Positions 15,007 through 21,735 of a stretch of DNA of 24,736 bases are shown here, one piece after another; positions within the stretch are counted from its first letter, which is position 1, and every line of letters begins with the position of its first letter. Source of the DNA: JAZDJP01 sp043803805 (GTDB taxonomy: Bacteria > Planctomycetota > JAZDJP01). Both the position numbers and the translations under genes were made by a program. The stretch covers positions 1 to 24,736 of the forward strand of contig JAZDJP010000071.1 of NCBI GenBank assembly GCA_043803805.1, written 5' to 3'. A model generated the notes under the pieces. It was not told where the DNA came from, made no database searches, and worked only from the letters and a program-made list of their open reading frames with translations.

Positions 15007-16395
15007 ATGCGGCATTTTCAGGTGGCGGTGATCGGGGCGGGGCCGGGCGGGTACGTCGCGGCCCTGCGGGCGGGCGGGCACGGGGCGTCGGTCGCCCTCG
15101 TCGAACCGAGGGAACTCGGCGGCGCCTGCCTCAACCGCGGATGCATCCCCTCGAAAACATTGCTGGAAGGCGCGCGCCGGATGAGCGAGGCGGCCACGGC
15201 CCGCCGGTATGGCGTCATGCTCGACAACCTCCGCCTCGACGCGGCCACCCTCTTCAAAAAGAAGGACATGGTGGTCGGGCGCCTCGCGCGCGGAATCAAA
15301 TCGCTCCTCGACAAAAACAAGGTGACGATCCTGGCCGGGACGGCCCGCTTCGAGGACGCCCGGACGCTCGCCGTGACGGGCCCCGCCGGGGAGGAGAAAA
15401 TCACCGCGGACGCCATCATCATCGCGACGGGCAGTGAACCCGCCCGGCCCGCCGCGTTTCCCTTCGACGGGAAAACCGTCATCACGAGCGACGAGGCCCT
15501 TTTTCTCAATGAGGCCCCCAAACGCCTCCTCATCGTCGGCGGCGGCTACATCGGGGCGGAACTCGCCTGCGTCTTCCAGGAACTGGGCAGCGACGTCCAC
15601 CTCGTCGAGATGCTGCCGCGGCTCCTCCCCACGATGGACGCGGAACTCTCCACCAACATTGAACGGATCTTCCGAGCCCGCCGCATGAAGATACGGACCG
15701 GCGCCACCGTGAAAAACGTCGTGGCGGCGAACGGAGCCGTCACGGCCGAAATCACCGTCGCCGACGCCACCGAAACCATCACCGTGGACCGGGCGCTCGT
15801 CTCGGTGGGCCGCGTCCCTGCGACGAAATCCCTGGCGCTCGAGCGGGCGGGCCTCGCGACGGACACGAAGGGGTGTCTCCCGGTGGACGCCCACGGCCGC
15901 ACCGCCGTGAATCACATTTACGCCATCGGGGACGTGACGGGCGTCCTGCCGCTCGCCCACGTCGCCAGCCGCCAGGGCATTATCGCCGCCGACAACGTCC
16001 TGGGCCGGGGCGGCGCCGCCTTCGATCCGGGCATTGTGCCGCTCGCTGTCTTCACCCATCCCGAGATCGCCTCCGTGGGGCTCACGGAGGCCGAGGCCGC
16101 CGCGCGCGGGACGATTAAAGTCAGCCGATTCCCCTTCGCCGCCCTGGGCCGAGCCCACGCCGCCGACGACATCGAGGGCTTTGTGAAATTAATCGCGGAC
16201 ACCGGGACGGGAAAACTGCTCGGGGCGCATATTCTGGGGCCGCGGGCGACCGATTTAATTGCGGAAATGGCGCTGGCGCTGAAACTCGGGGCCACCGCGG
16301 CGGACATCGCCGACACCGTCCACGCCCACCCGACGTTTCCCGAGGCGATCATGGAGGCGGCGGAAGGAATTGTTGGAAAACCGATTCACGCTTAA
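15007..16395 (+). CDS. lpdA: Dihydrolipoyl dehydrogenase (E3)
   Basis: E3 reoxidises dihydrolipoyl groups of 2-oxoacid dehydrogenases or the glycine cleavage system with NAD+, using FAD. The 462-residue protein has the FAD-binding VIGAGPGGYVAALRAG (8-23), the redox-active disulfide GGACLNRGCIPSK, and the NAD-binding VGGGYIGAELACVFQELGSD. The second FAD motif is IYAIGDV, and the C-terminal catalytic His-Glu pair lies in HAHPTFPEAIMEA. All key residues are present and the length is typical. I start at ATG 15007 because GAGGGGG precedes it and the Rossmann motif follows; an upstream in-frame ATG at 14953 overlaps the putative -35 element. No lipoyl-carrying E2 or H-protein with an intact Lys occurs in the window, so its substrate protein is elsewhere. 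Confidence 0.95.
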   Translation: MRHFQVAVIGAGPGGYVAALRAGGHGASVALVEPRELGGACLNRGCIPSKTLLEGARRMSEAATARRYGVMLDNLRLDAATLFKKKDMVVGRLARGIKSLLDKNKVTILAGTARFEDARTLAVTGPAGEEKITADAIIIATGSEPARPAAFPFDGKTVITSDEALFLNEAPKRLLIVGGGYIGAELACVFQELGSDVHLVEMLPRLLPTMDAELSTNIERIFRARRMKIRTGATVKNVVAANGAVTAEITVADATETITVDRALVSVGRVPATKSLALERAGLATDTKGCLPVDAHGRTAVNHIYAIGDVTGVLPLAHVASRQGIIAADNVLGRGGAAFDPGIVPLAVFTHPEIASVGLTEAEAAARGTIKVSRFPFAALGRAHAADDIEGFVKLIADTGTGKLLGAHILGPRATDLIAEMALALKLGATAADIADTVHAHPTFPEAIMEAAEGIVGKPIHA

Positions 16396-16403
16396 CCAAA
16401 GTG

Positions 16404-16445
16404 CTGAGTGCTGAGTGCAAGGATGGAAATCATTCGGAGTTGATT
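16404..16445. repeat. 42 bp direct repeat flanking the lipoprotein gene, left copy
   Basis: It starts CTGAGTGCTGAGTGCAAGGA and continues to TTGATT. It matches 17152-17193 with four mismatches over 42 bases. The first part is two units of a TGCTGAG heptamer, related to the CTCAGCA repeat at 17232-17266 in reverse complement. Confidence 0.85.
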
Positions 16446-16465
16446 GGCGAAGATCGAGTAAAAAA

Positions 16466-16546
16466 CCGCTCATCCTGAGCCCGTCGAAGGATGAGCCGGG
16501 ATTTTCAGGCGGGCGGCTCATGGTTCGACAGGCTCACCATGAGCGG
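16466..16546. repeat. TCGA-type palindromic intergenic repeat, copy 3
   Basis: Arms CCGCTCATCCTGAGCCCGTC (16466-16485) and GGTTCGACAGGCTCACCATG (16522-16541), each with a near-palindromic core, match copies 1 and 2. The repeat lies between the left 42 bp repeat and the lipoprotein gene. It contains ATGs that make a false upstream start for that gene. Confidence 0.8.
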
Positions 16547-16605
16547 GATGTAAAAAGTTCAGCATGAGCGGATTGGCATCGGGTTCACGTTGGAGGGAAA
16601 AGAAG

Positions 16606-17142
16606 TTGAAAACCATCCATTTCGCGCTCATTTTGACATTGTGCGGCCTTGCCGTTTCTTGTTCGACGTCAAAATGCCTTCCCTACCGTTACGAAACGGT
16701 TTCACGCACCATTGATGACATGTATCCACCACCACACCACAATCCGACCGCGAAACAAGACATTAAGCCACCCGTCACCGATGTCGAACCAGCCATTCCC
16801 CCAATCACAACATCACCCCTCACCGATGTCTCGCCATCCGCGGCAATCACAACACGGACAGTTCAATTTCACAATTATTACCGAACCAATAAAGAAATCG
16901 ACAACTCCGGCGGATCAACATTCACCGTGAAAGAAATCATCCCGGAAAACAATATAAGATCCTGGCCGACAGAACAAATTACAACCATTTCCATCCACCC
17001 GCAAAAAAACAAAACAAAAATTTCCGTCAAATCAACTAATGTGCCCGGCCTTTTCCTGAGGCGTCGAGACCTGGATTACGAACTCTCCCGACTCCGTGAT
17101 ATTGAAACGGAACTGAAGCGCCGACACCCGCAAACACCCTAA
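16606..17142 (+). CDS. Small lipoprotein of unknown function, AT-rich compared with neighbours
   Basis: This 178-residue protein begins with a lipoprotein signal KTIHFALILTLCGLAVSC, with the lipobox LAVSC. The preferred start is TTG at 16606 because GGAGGG lies eight bases upstream and the signal peptide then has the normal length. The ATG at 16564 would add residues encoded in and near a repeat. The mature part is rich in Thr, Pro and Ile with no motif I recognise; the last 30 residues are helical and charged. Base composition is visibly lower in GC than lpdA or lipBA. It is bracketed by 42 bp direct repeats, suggesting it was acquired separately. Function is unknown. Confidence 0.7.
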   Translation: MKTIHFALILTLCGLAVSCSTSKCLPYRYETVSRTIDDMYPPPHHNPTAKQDIKPPVTDVEPAIPPITTSPLTDVSPSAAITTRTVQFHNYYRTNKEIDNSGGSTFTVKEIIPENNIRSWPTEQITTISIHPQKNKTKISVKSTNVPGLFLRRRDLDYELSRLRDIETELKRRHPQTP

Positions 17143-17151
17143 CCACGAGTT

Positions 17152-17193
17152 CTGAGTGCTGAGTACAAGGATGGAAGTCATTCAGATTTGATT
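17152..17193. repeat. 42 bp direct repeat flanking the lipoprotein gene, right copy
   Basis: It starts CTGAGTGCTGAGTACAAGGA and differs from 16404-16445 at four positions. It ends 17 bases before the ATG of the LipB-LipA gene, so it may also form part of that gene's leader. Confidence 0.85.
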
Positions 17194-17210
17194 TTCAGAG
17201 AGTACCGTTA

Positions 17211-18887
17211 ATGCCTCCTCCTCTTTCCGAACTCAGTTCTCAGCACTCAGCACCCAGCACTCAGCACTTTCCCTTTCTTCTTGTCCGCGATCTCGGGATC
17301 CTCCCCTACGAAACCGCCTGGTCGCTTCAAAAGGAGATGGTCGCGGCGCGGCATGCGGAGCCGGATCTGACGGACGCGCTTCTTCTCTGCGAACATCCCG
17401 CGGTGGTGACGCTCGGCCGCCGGGGCGGGCCCGCGAGTTTCCGCACCGCGCCGCAAGAACTTGAAAAACTCGGCATCGGCGTCTTCCGCGTCGAGCGCGG
17501 CGGCGAGGCCACCGTCCACGCGCCGGGGCAACTCGTGGGATACCCCATCCTCCGCCTCAAGCGCCTGGGCCTCGGAATTCACGACGCCGTCCGGGCCCTC
17601 GAGGACGTGCTCCTTCGGACGCTCGCCGATTTCGGACTCACCGGCCAGCGCCGCCCCCGCACCGCCGGGATCTGGGTGAATGACGAGAAAATCGCCTCTC
17701 TCGGCATCGCGGTCCGCCGGGGCGTCACGTTCCACGGATTCGCCCTCAACGTCACGACGGATTTATCGTATTTCAATCACATCATCCCCTGCGGGATGCC
17801 GGACGCGCGCCTGACCTCGATGGAAAAACGCCTCGGAACCGCTCCGGACGCGGCGGACGTGCGCCGCCGGGTGATCGAACACTTCCGCGCCGTGTTTGGA
17901 TACGACGCCGCGCCCGCGGAGTCCGGTGACTCGCCGTCTATCAATCTGAATTCTTCGTTTCACGCTTCACGAACCACGAACCACGCATCACGCCTCCGCT
18001 TCCCCCCCTGGCTCCGGAAACGCCTCGCCCCCGCCGGCCGGTCCGTCGCGGTGGGCGCGCTTCTGGACGCCCTGCATCTCCACACCGTCTGCCGGGAGGC
18101 GCGTTGCCCCAACCAGCAGGAGTGTTTTTCCCGCGGCACCTCCACGTTCCTCATCCTCGGCCCCGATTGCACCCGCGCCTGCCGGTTCTGCGCCGTGGGC
18201 CACGGCGCGCCGCGTCCCCCCGACCCGGACGAACCCGCCCGCGTCGCCGAGGCCGTGCGGACGATGGACCTCCGCCACGCCGTCGTGACGAGCGTGACGA
18301 GGGACGACCTTTCCGACGGCGGCGCCGCGCACTACGCCGCGACAATCCGCGCCATCCGGGAGGCCGCCCCGTCCGCCCGCGTCGAGGTTCTCACCCCGGA
18401 CTTCGAGGGATGCCGGGAAAGCATCGAAACTGTTGTCAGGGCGGCGCCGGACGTTTACAATCACAACGTCGAGACGGTGCCCCGTCTGTACGGCGCCGTC
18501 CGTCCGCGGGCCGTTTACGCGCGGTCGCTCTCGGTCCTTCGGACGGCGGCGGCGATCGCGCCGGGGCGTTTGACGAAGTCCGGGCTCATGCTGGGGCTCG
18601 GGGAGACGACGGACGAGGTTCTCGCGGTGATGCGGGACCTCCGCGGGACCGGTTGCGGAATGCTTACCCTGGGCCAGTACCTCCGTCCGGCGCCGGGCAA
18701 TCTTCCCGTGGAGCGGTTCGTGCCGCCGGAGGAATTCGACGCGCTTCGGAAGGAGGGCCTCGCGATGGGCTTCCGCCTCGTGGCGGCCGCCCCGTTTGTC
18801 CGGAGCTCCTACGAGGCGGAGCGGGCGTTTCAGGCCGCCGTGGACGGCGGCCCCGGTTCGGAGACAATTGGAGGAGAACGGTCATGA
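17211..18887 (+). CDS. LipB-LipA fusion: octanoyltransferase joined to lipoyl synthase
   Basis: LipB moves octanoate from acyl-ACP to lipoyl domains; LipA, a radical SAM enzyme, then inserts two sulfurs. Residues 22-235 are LipB: RGGEATVHAPGQLVGYPIL (96-114), Lys160 in KIASLGIAVRRGVTFHGFA, and the acyl-accepting Cys194 in IIPCGM. Residues 263-558 are LipA: auxiliary-cluster cysteines CX4CX5C (294, 299, 305), the radical SAM CX3CX2C (320, 324, 327), and RSSYEAE near the C-terminus. All catalytic residues are present in both halves. Residues 248-262, the linker, are encoded by a 7 bp tandem repeat, and residues 8-19 by another; no alternative start avoids the latter. lipB and lipA are normally separate genes. 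The stop overlaps the next ATG (ATGA). Confidence 0.93.
   Translation: MPPPLSELSSQHSAPSTQHFPFLLVRDLGILPYETAWSLQKEMVAARHAEPDLTDALLLCEHPAVVTLGRRGGPASFRTAPQELEKLGIGVFRVERGGEATVHAPGQLVGYPILRLKRLGLGIHDAVRALEDVLLRTLADFGLTGQRRPRTAGIWVNDEKIASLGIAVRRGVTFHGFALNVTTDLSYFNHIIPCGMPDARLTSMEKRLGTAPDAADVRRRVIEHFRAVFGYDAAPAESGDSPSINLNSSFHASRTTNHASRLRFPPWLRKRLAPAGRSVAVGALLDALHLHTVCREARCPNQQECFSRGTSTFLILGPDCTRACRFCAVGHGAPRPPDPDEPARVAEAVRTMDLRHAVVTSVTRDDLSDGGAAHYAATIRAIREAAPSARVEVLTPDFEGCRESIETVVRAAPDVYNHNVETVPRLYGAVRPRAVYARSLSVLRTAAAIAPGRLTKSGLMLGLGETTDEVLAVMRDLRGTGCGMLTLGQYLRPAPGNLPVERFVPPEEFDALRKEGLAMGFRLVAAAPFVRSSYEAERAFQAAVDGGPGSETIGGERS
17232..17266. repeat. Degenerate 7 bp tandem repeat (CTCAGCA)n inside the lipBA start
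   Basis: Five units (CTCAGTT, CTCAGCA, CTCAGCA, CCCAGCA, CTCAGCA) lie within the first 20 codons of the LipB-LipA gene, where no other in-frame start is available. They encode the low-complexity QHSAPSTQH segment. Confidence 0.85.
17961..17995. repeat. Degenerate 7 bp tandem repeat (CACGAAC)n forming the LipB-LipA linker
   Basis: Five units (CACGCTT, CACGAAC, CACGAAC, CACGCAT, CACGCCT) fall exactly between the LipB and LipA domains and encode the linker HASRTTNHASRL. Such repeats normally lie between genes, so this one marks a former intergenic gap. Confidence 0.85.
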
Positions 18888-19192
18888 AGGTCGAGGTGCT
18901 TCTGCCGGAGTTCGAAGACGAGGACATGGAGGAGGCCACCATCTCGCAGTGGTGCTGCGACGAGGGGGAACACGTTGAAAAGGGCGAGGATCTCGTCGAG
19001 ATCGCCTTCGACGAGAACACCCACACCCTGCCCGCCCCCGTGGCCGGCATCCTGATCGAGATCAAGGCCGACAACGGCGCCGCCGTGAAGGTCGGCGGGA
19101 CCATCGCCATTCTCGACACCGAGGACGTGGACGACGATCTCGACGACGATGATGAGGAGGACGAAGACGAGGACGATGACGAAAAGAAATAA
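18884..19192 (+). CDS. Lipoyl-domain-like protein without the lipoyl lysine, with acidic C-terminal tail
   Basis: This 102-residue protein has the single-domain lipoyl fold of E2 proteins: VEVLLPEFEDEDMEEATISQ, GEHVEKGEDLVEI, then APVAGILIEIKADNGAAVKV and GGTIAIL. In normal domains the hairpin is E-T-D-K-A; here it is A-F-D-E-N, so Glu44 stands where Lys is lipoylated. The DNA reads GACGAG at that point, so this is not an ambiguous alignment. Residues 80-102 are almost all Asp and Glu (DDDLDDDDEEDEDEDDDEKK). It is translationally coupled to LipB-LipA by an ATGA overlap with GGAGGA upstream. Its 3' end overlaps the thymidylate kinase start by 17 bases. It cannot be a normal lipoyl carrier; a binding or regulatory partner of LipB-LipA is inferred. 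Confidence 0.85.
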   Translation: MKVEVLLPEFEDEDMEEATISQWCCDEGEHVEKGEDLVEIAFDENTHTLPAPVAGILIEIKADNGAAVKVGGTIAILDTEDVDDDLDDDDEEDEDEDDDEKK

Positions 19193-19808
19193 GGGGCATC
19201 TCATCGTCCTGGAGGGAGCCGACCAGAGCGGAAAGTCCACCCAGGCGCGGCTTCTGGCGGCGGCGCTGCGCCGGCGGGGCGTTTCCGTCCTCCGGATGCG
19301 GGAGCCGGGGGGAACGGCGCTCGGGGAAAAAATCCGCGATATTCTTCTCAACCCGGCCCATCGCCGGATGACTCCGGCCACCGAGCTTTTTCTCTACATG
19401 GCCAGCCGCGCCCAGCTCGTCGCGGAGAAAATCCGCCCCGCCCTCGCCCGGACCGGCATGGTGCTCCTGGACCGTTACCTGTATTCGTCGGCGGCCTACC
19501 AGGGGTACGCCGGGGGCATTCCGCCGGCGGAGATTTTCCGGATGGGACGGATCGCCACCGGGGGACTCGCGCCGGACCTCGTGATCCTGCTGGACGTCGC
19601 GCCCCGCCAGGGGCTCGCCCGCCGGAAGCGGCGTCCGGACCGGATCGAAAAACGGGGGCTTTCCTTCCAGGCGCTCGTCCGGAATGGCTACCTCACGATG
19701 GCGCGCCGGGAGCCGCGGCGCTTCCGCGTCATCCCCTCCGGCTTATCCGTGAAAAAAACCCATCACTTGGTTTTGGATATCGTTTTAAGAAAGTTCAGGA
19801 GTTCGTGA
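19176..19808 (+). CDS. tmk: Thymidylate kinase
   Basis: Tmk phosphorylates dTMP to dTDP with ATP. The 210-residue protein has the P-loop EGADQSGKSTQ (13-23), REPGGTALGEKIR, the LLDRYLYSSAAYQG segment with its Asp-Arg pair, and the lid region (KRRPDRIEKRG). The family usually has EGxDGxGKST; here the P-loop has D-Q-S-G-K. The start at 19176 is chosen for normal length; in-frame ATGs at 19149 and 19152 would add Arg/Thr-rich residues read from the acidic-tail coding sequence. The final residues FRSS are encoded by an 8 bp tandem repeat. The tmk-holB neighbourhood is common in bacteria and supports both calls. Confidence 0.93.
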   Translation: MTKRNKGHLIVLEGADQSGKSTQARLLAAALRRRGVSVLRMREPGGTALGEKIRDILLNPAHRRMTPATELFLYMASRAQLVAEKIRPALARTGMVLLDRYLYSSAAYQGYAGGIPPAEIFRMGRIATGGLAPDLVILLDVAPRQGLARRKRRPDRIEKRGLSFQALVRNGYLTMARREPRRFRVIPSGLSVKKTHHLVLDIVLRKFRSS

Positions 19809-19814
19809 GTTGGA
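19791..19814. repeat. Degenerate 8 bp tandem repeat (GAGTTCNN)n at the tmk 3' end
   Basis: Units AAGTTCAG, GAGTTCGT and GAGTTGGA cover the last tmk codons and the stop. The reverse-complement array lies at 19871-19910, so the two could pair across the gap. Confidence 0.7.
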
Positions 19815-19870
19815 AAGCTTATCATGAATTCGATACTCGAAATTCACCATTCGGCGTTTCATCCGTTATT

Positions 19871-19910
19871 CAACTCCGGAACTCCTGAACTCTCGAACTC
19901 ATGAACTCTA
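19871..19910. repeat. Degenerate 8 bp tandem repeat (GAACTCNN)n spanning the holB start
   Basis: Five units (CAACTCCG, GAACTCCT, GAACTCTC, GAACTCAT, GAACTCTA) run across the holB start. The ATG at 19901-19903 is made by the junction of units four and five. Confidence 0.85.
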
Positions 19911-20794
19911 TCATCGGTCACTCCGCCGCCATCGGCTACTTCCGAAACGCGCTCCGCTTGGGGCGTCTGGGGCACGCGACGCTTCTTTCGGGGCCGACGG
20001 GCATTGGGAAACACCGCCTCGCCCGGAATGTGGCGAAGGCGCTTCTCTGCGAAACCGGGAAGGAGGCGGCCTGCGACCGTTGCCCGACCTGCCGGCTCGC
20101 GGAATCCGGAAATCACCCGGATCTCCACGACCTGGCCCCGGCGGAGGGGGAACGGCACCTCGGCATCGAGGACGTGCGCGTCCTCCAGGACGTCGCCGCG
20201 CGCACGGGGTTCGCCGGCCGGCGGCGCGTCATACTCCTGGACCCGGCGGACGCTCTGACCGAGGATGCCGCCAACGCCCTCCTCAAATTGCTGGAGGAAC
20301 CCCCGCCTCATCTGTATCTGCTTCTGATCACGACCCGGCCGCACCGGCTTCCGGCCACCCTCCGTTCCCGCTGCCAGACGGTGCGCCTGTCGCGTCTGAC
20401 GACGGCGGAGGTCGCGGCGATCCTCCGAACAGAAACGGAACTGCCGGACGCGGACGCGTCGCTCATCCTCCGTCTGGCCGCCGGGAGCCCGGGGACGGCG
20501 CTCCGCCTGGCCCGGGAAAACGCGCCGGCGGCCCTCGCGGAAGTCCGGGAACTCCTGACGAAGGGGAACGAAAAGGTCCTCGCCCCCATGCGGGAGAAAC
20601 GCAAGGACGAAACCCTCGAGGAACGCCGGGAACGCGTCCGCCCGTTGCTGGATTTGCTATTGGTCGGGATGTTCGACGGCCGGCGATCCCTGGCCGCCGC
20701 GGAAGCCATCCTCCTTCACCGGGAATGGCTCGAGGAAAACGCGAACATCTCGCTTCTGGCGGACAACCTGCAGGTCATGTTGAGCAACGGATAG
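19901..20794 (+). CDS. holB: DNA polymerase III delta prime subunit
   Basis: Delta prime is part of the clamp-loader complex that places the sliding clamp on DNA. The 297-residue protein has Walker A GPTGIGKH (31-38) and a zinc-binding Cys set C50, C58, C61 and C64 (the last three as CDRCPTC). It also has the segment ILLDPADALTEDAANALLKLLEEPP (111-135) and the SRC sensor motif (156-158). HolB is often ATPase-inactive; here the Walker A Lys is present. The first codons (MNS) come from the 8 bp tandem repeat that provides the ATG, and no good Shine-Dalgarno is present. It follows tmk, a common pairing. Confidence 0.93.
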   Translation: MNSIIGHSAAIGYFRNALRLGRLGHATLLSGPTGIGKHRLARNVAKALLCETGKEAACDRCPTCRLAESGNHPDLHDLAPAEGERHLGIEDVRVLQDVAARTGFAGRRRVILLDPADALTEDAANALLKLLEEPPPHLYLLLITTRPHRLPATLRSRCQTVRLSRLTTAEVAAILRTETELPDADASLILRLAAGSPGTALRLARENAPAALAEVRELLTKGNEKVLAPMREKRKDETLEERRERVRPLLDLLLVGMFDGRRSLAAAEAILLHREWLEENANISLLADNLQVMLSNG

Positions 20795-20880
20795 TTGGCT
20801 GGACAACATCCGTCCCGGTTCGCGGCCGCCGGGTTCGCGGCTCGGGTGGGGGCGTCGCGGGACGTTCCTCTCCTCTCAGC

Positions 20881-21017
20881 TGGCAGGGCTTTTTCGGGCG
20901 GGAAACGAGTCAGGCAAGGAGCATAGCCCGACAGCGTGTCCACAGCGACACGCCGAGGGCGTAGTGACGCCGCATGACGAAGTTTATCGCTCGAAAAAGC
21001 GCGGGCGACGGGGCTCG
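20881..21017. repeat. 137 bp structured repeat, copy 1 (MITE-like or hairpin element)
   Basis: This 137-base unit matches 21167-21303 with three differences seen. It contains stems GCGTGTC/GACACGC (20934-20940 with 20947-20953) and GGCGT/ACGCC (20958-20962 with 20967-20971). Near-terminal inverted repeats GGGCTTTTTCGGGCG (20886-20900) and CGCTCGAAAAAGCGC (20988-21002) match at 13 of 15 positions. Confidence 0.85.
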
Positions 21018-21166
21018 GCCAAGCGCTCGGGCGACCTCCTGTCGCCCTCCGCTCGGCCCTGGGTGACTCGCTTCCGCTCGCCTCCGGCTCGCTCTTCGCC
21101 TTCGGCGCGCTCGTCACCCTTCGAGCCCCCGGTGAGATTGTCAGGAAATCTCCCTCTCCTTCCAGT

Positions 21167-21303
21167 TGGCGGGGCTTTTTCGGGCGAGAAACGAGTCAGG
21201 CAAGGAGCATCGCCCGACAGCGTGTCCACAGCGACACGCCGAGGGCGTAGTGACGCCGCATGACGAAGTTTATCGCTCGAAAAAGCGCGGGCGACGGGGC
21301 TCG
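21167..21303. repeat. 137 bp structured repeat, copy 2
   Basis: The sequence is the same as copy 1 apart from three bases, with the same stems and inverted ends, in the same orientation 286 bases away. Its right end lies directly before a small candidate gene. Confidence 0.85.
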
Positions 21304-21304
21304 A

Positions 21305-21586
21305 ATGCGTTCCGACCCCGATGCGTCCCCGTCGGACAATTCCGCGCCACCTTGTGACTGTTGTAATCTCAACGATAGTGCTCCATTGGCATCGAAGGAT
21401 TGTCAGGCCGCGACACTTCCGGGTCACGTTGCGCCGCCAAAACAGTCAAGCCGGAGTCAAACGGATTCGCCCGAGGTTCCCGCGTTGCCGGCGGATATTG
21501 CGGCGCTCGTGAGACTATGGCCCACGATGCCCCCGGCGGCCCGCCAGACGCTCCTGGCGCTGGCCCAGCAGCTCGCCGGGAAGTGA
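21305..21586 (+). CDS. Small unknown protein
   Basis: This is a 93-residue reading frame starting at ATG 21305, just beyond the repeat; an in-frame ATG at 21260 would add 15 residues encoded by the repeat. No good Shine-Dalgarno is present for either. The C-terminal LVRLWPTMPPAARQTLLALA resembles the WPxLPxxxRxxIL tail of short unknown proteins seen in some genomes near recombination genes; that memory is loose. A CDCC pair and a Ser/Pro-rich middle give nothing diagnostic. It may be real or a decayed remnant. Confidence 0.4.
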   Translation: MRSDPDASPSDNSAPPCDCCNLNDSAPLASKDCQAATLPGHVAPPKQSSRSQTDSPEVPALPADIAALVRLWPTMPPAARQTLLALAQQLAGK

Positions 21587-21681
21587 TTGGAGGAATGAAT
21601 CGTGGCAAGGTGCCGGATGAAATCTTGGGGGAATTGGCGAGGTGCGCCAATGGATTCTCGGAAAGACGACGTGCAGGGGGT

Positions 21682-21708
21682 GCGGAAAAAGCGGAATATG
21701 CGGAAAAA
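21682..21708. repeat. Degenerate 9 bp tandem repeat (GCGGAANNN)n
   Basis: Three units (GCGGAAAAA, GCGGAATAT, GCGGAAAAA) precede the zinc-ribbon gene. This is the same style of short degenerate array as the 7 and 8 bp families elsewhere in the window. Confidence 0.75.
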
Positions 21709-21735
21709 GGGGGATGCCATGAAGGAGCCAAAACC

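Larger units (their letters stand above)
20795..21304. other. Gene-free stretch occupied mainly by two copies of a 137 bp repeat
   Basis: After holB I see no convincing gene until about 21305. The stretch holds a pair of short GGTTCGCGGC direct copies (20819-20842), the two long repeats, and a GC-rich spacer (21018-21166) with CTCGCC/TTCGCC runs. Open frames here are the same repeat read in different phases. Confidence 0.7.

Noticed and set aside
14917..16158. A 413-residue minus-strand frame opposite lpdA
   Set aside because: lpdA carries all E3 motifs; the opposite frame is a composition artefact.
17232..19910. CRISPR array from the repeated short units
   Set aside because: Units are 7-8 bp and contiguous, without unique spacers, and no cas gene is present.
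20819..20842. tRNA T-arm from GGTTCG copies
   Set aside because: No acceptor or anticodon stems could be built around them.
20716..21427. Minus-strand frames across holB's end and the 137 bp repeats
   Set aside because: They translate the two repeat copies into matching peptides, a sign of repeat DNA rather than protein.
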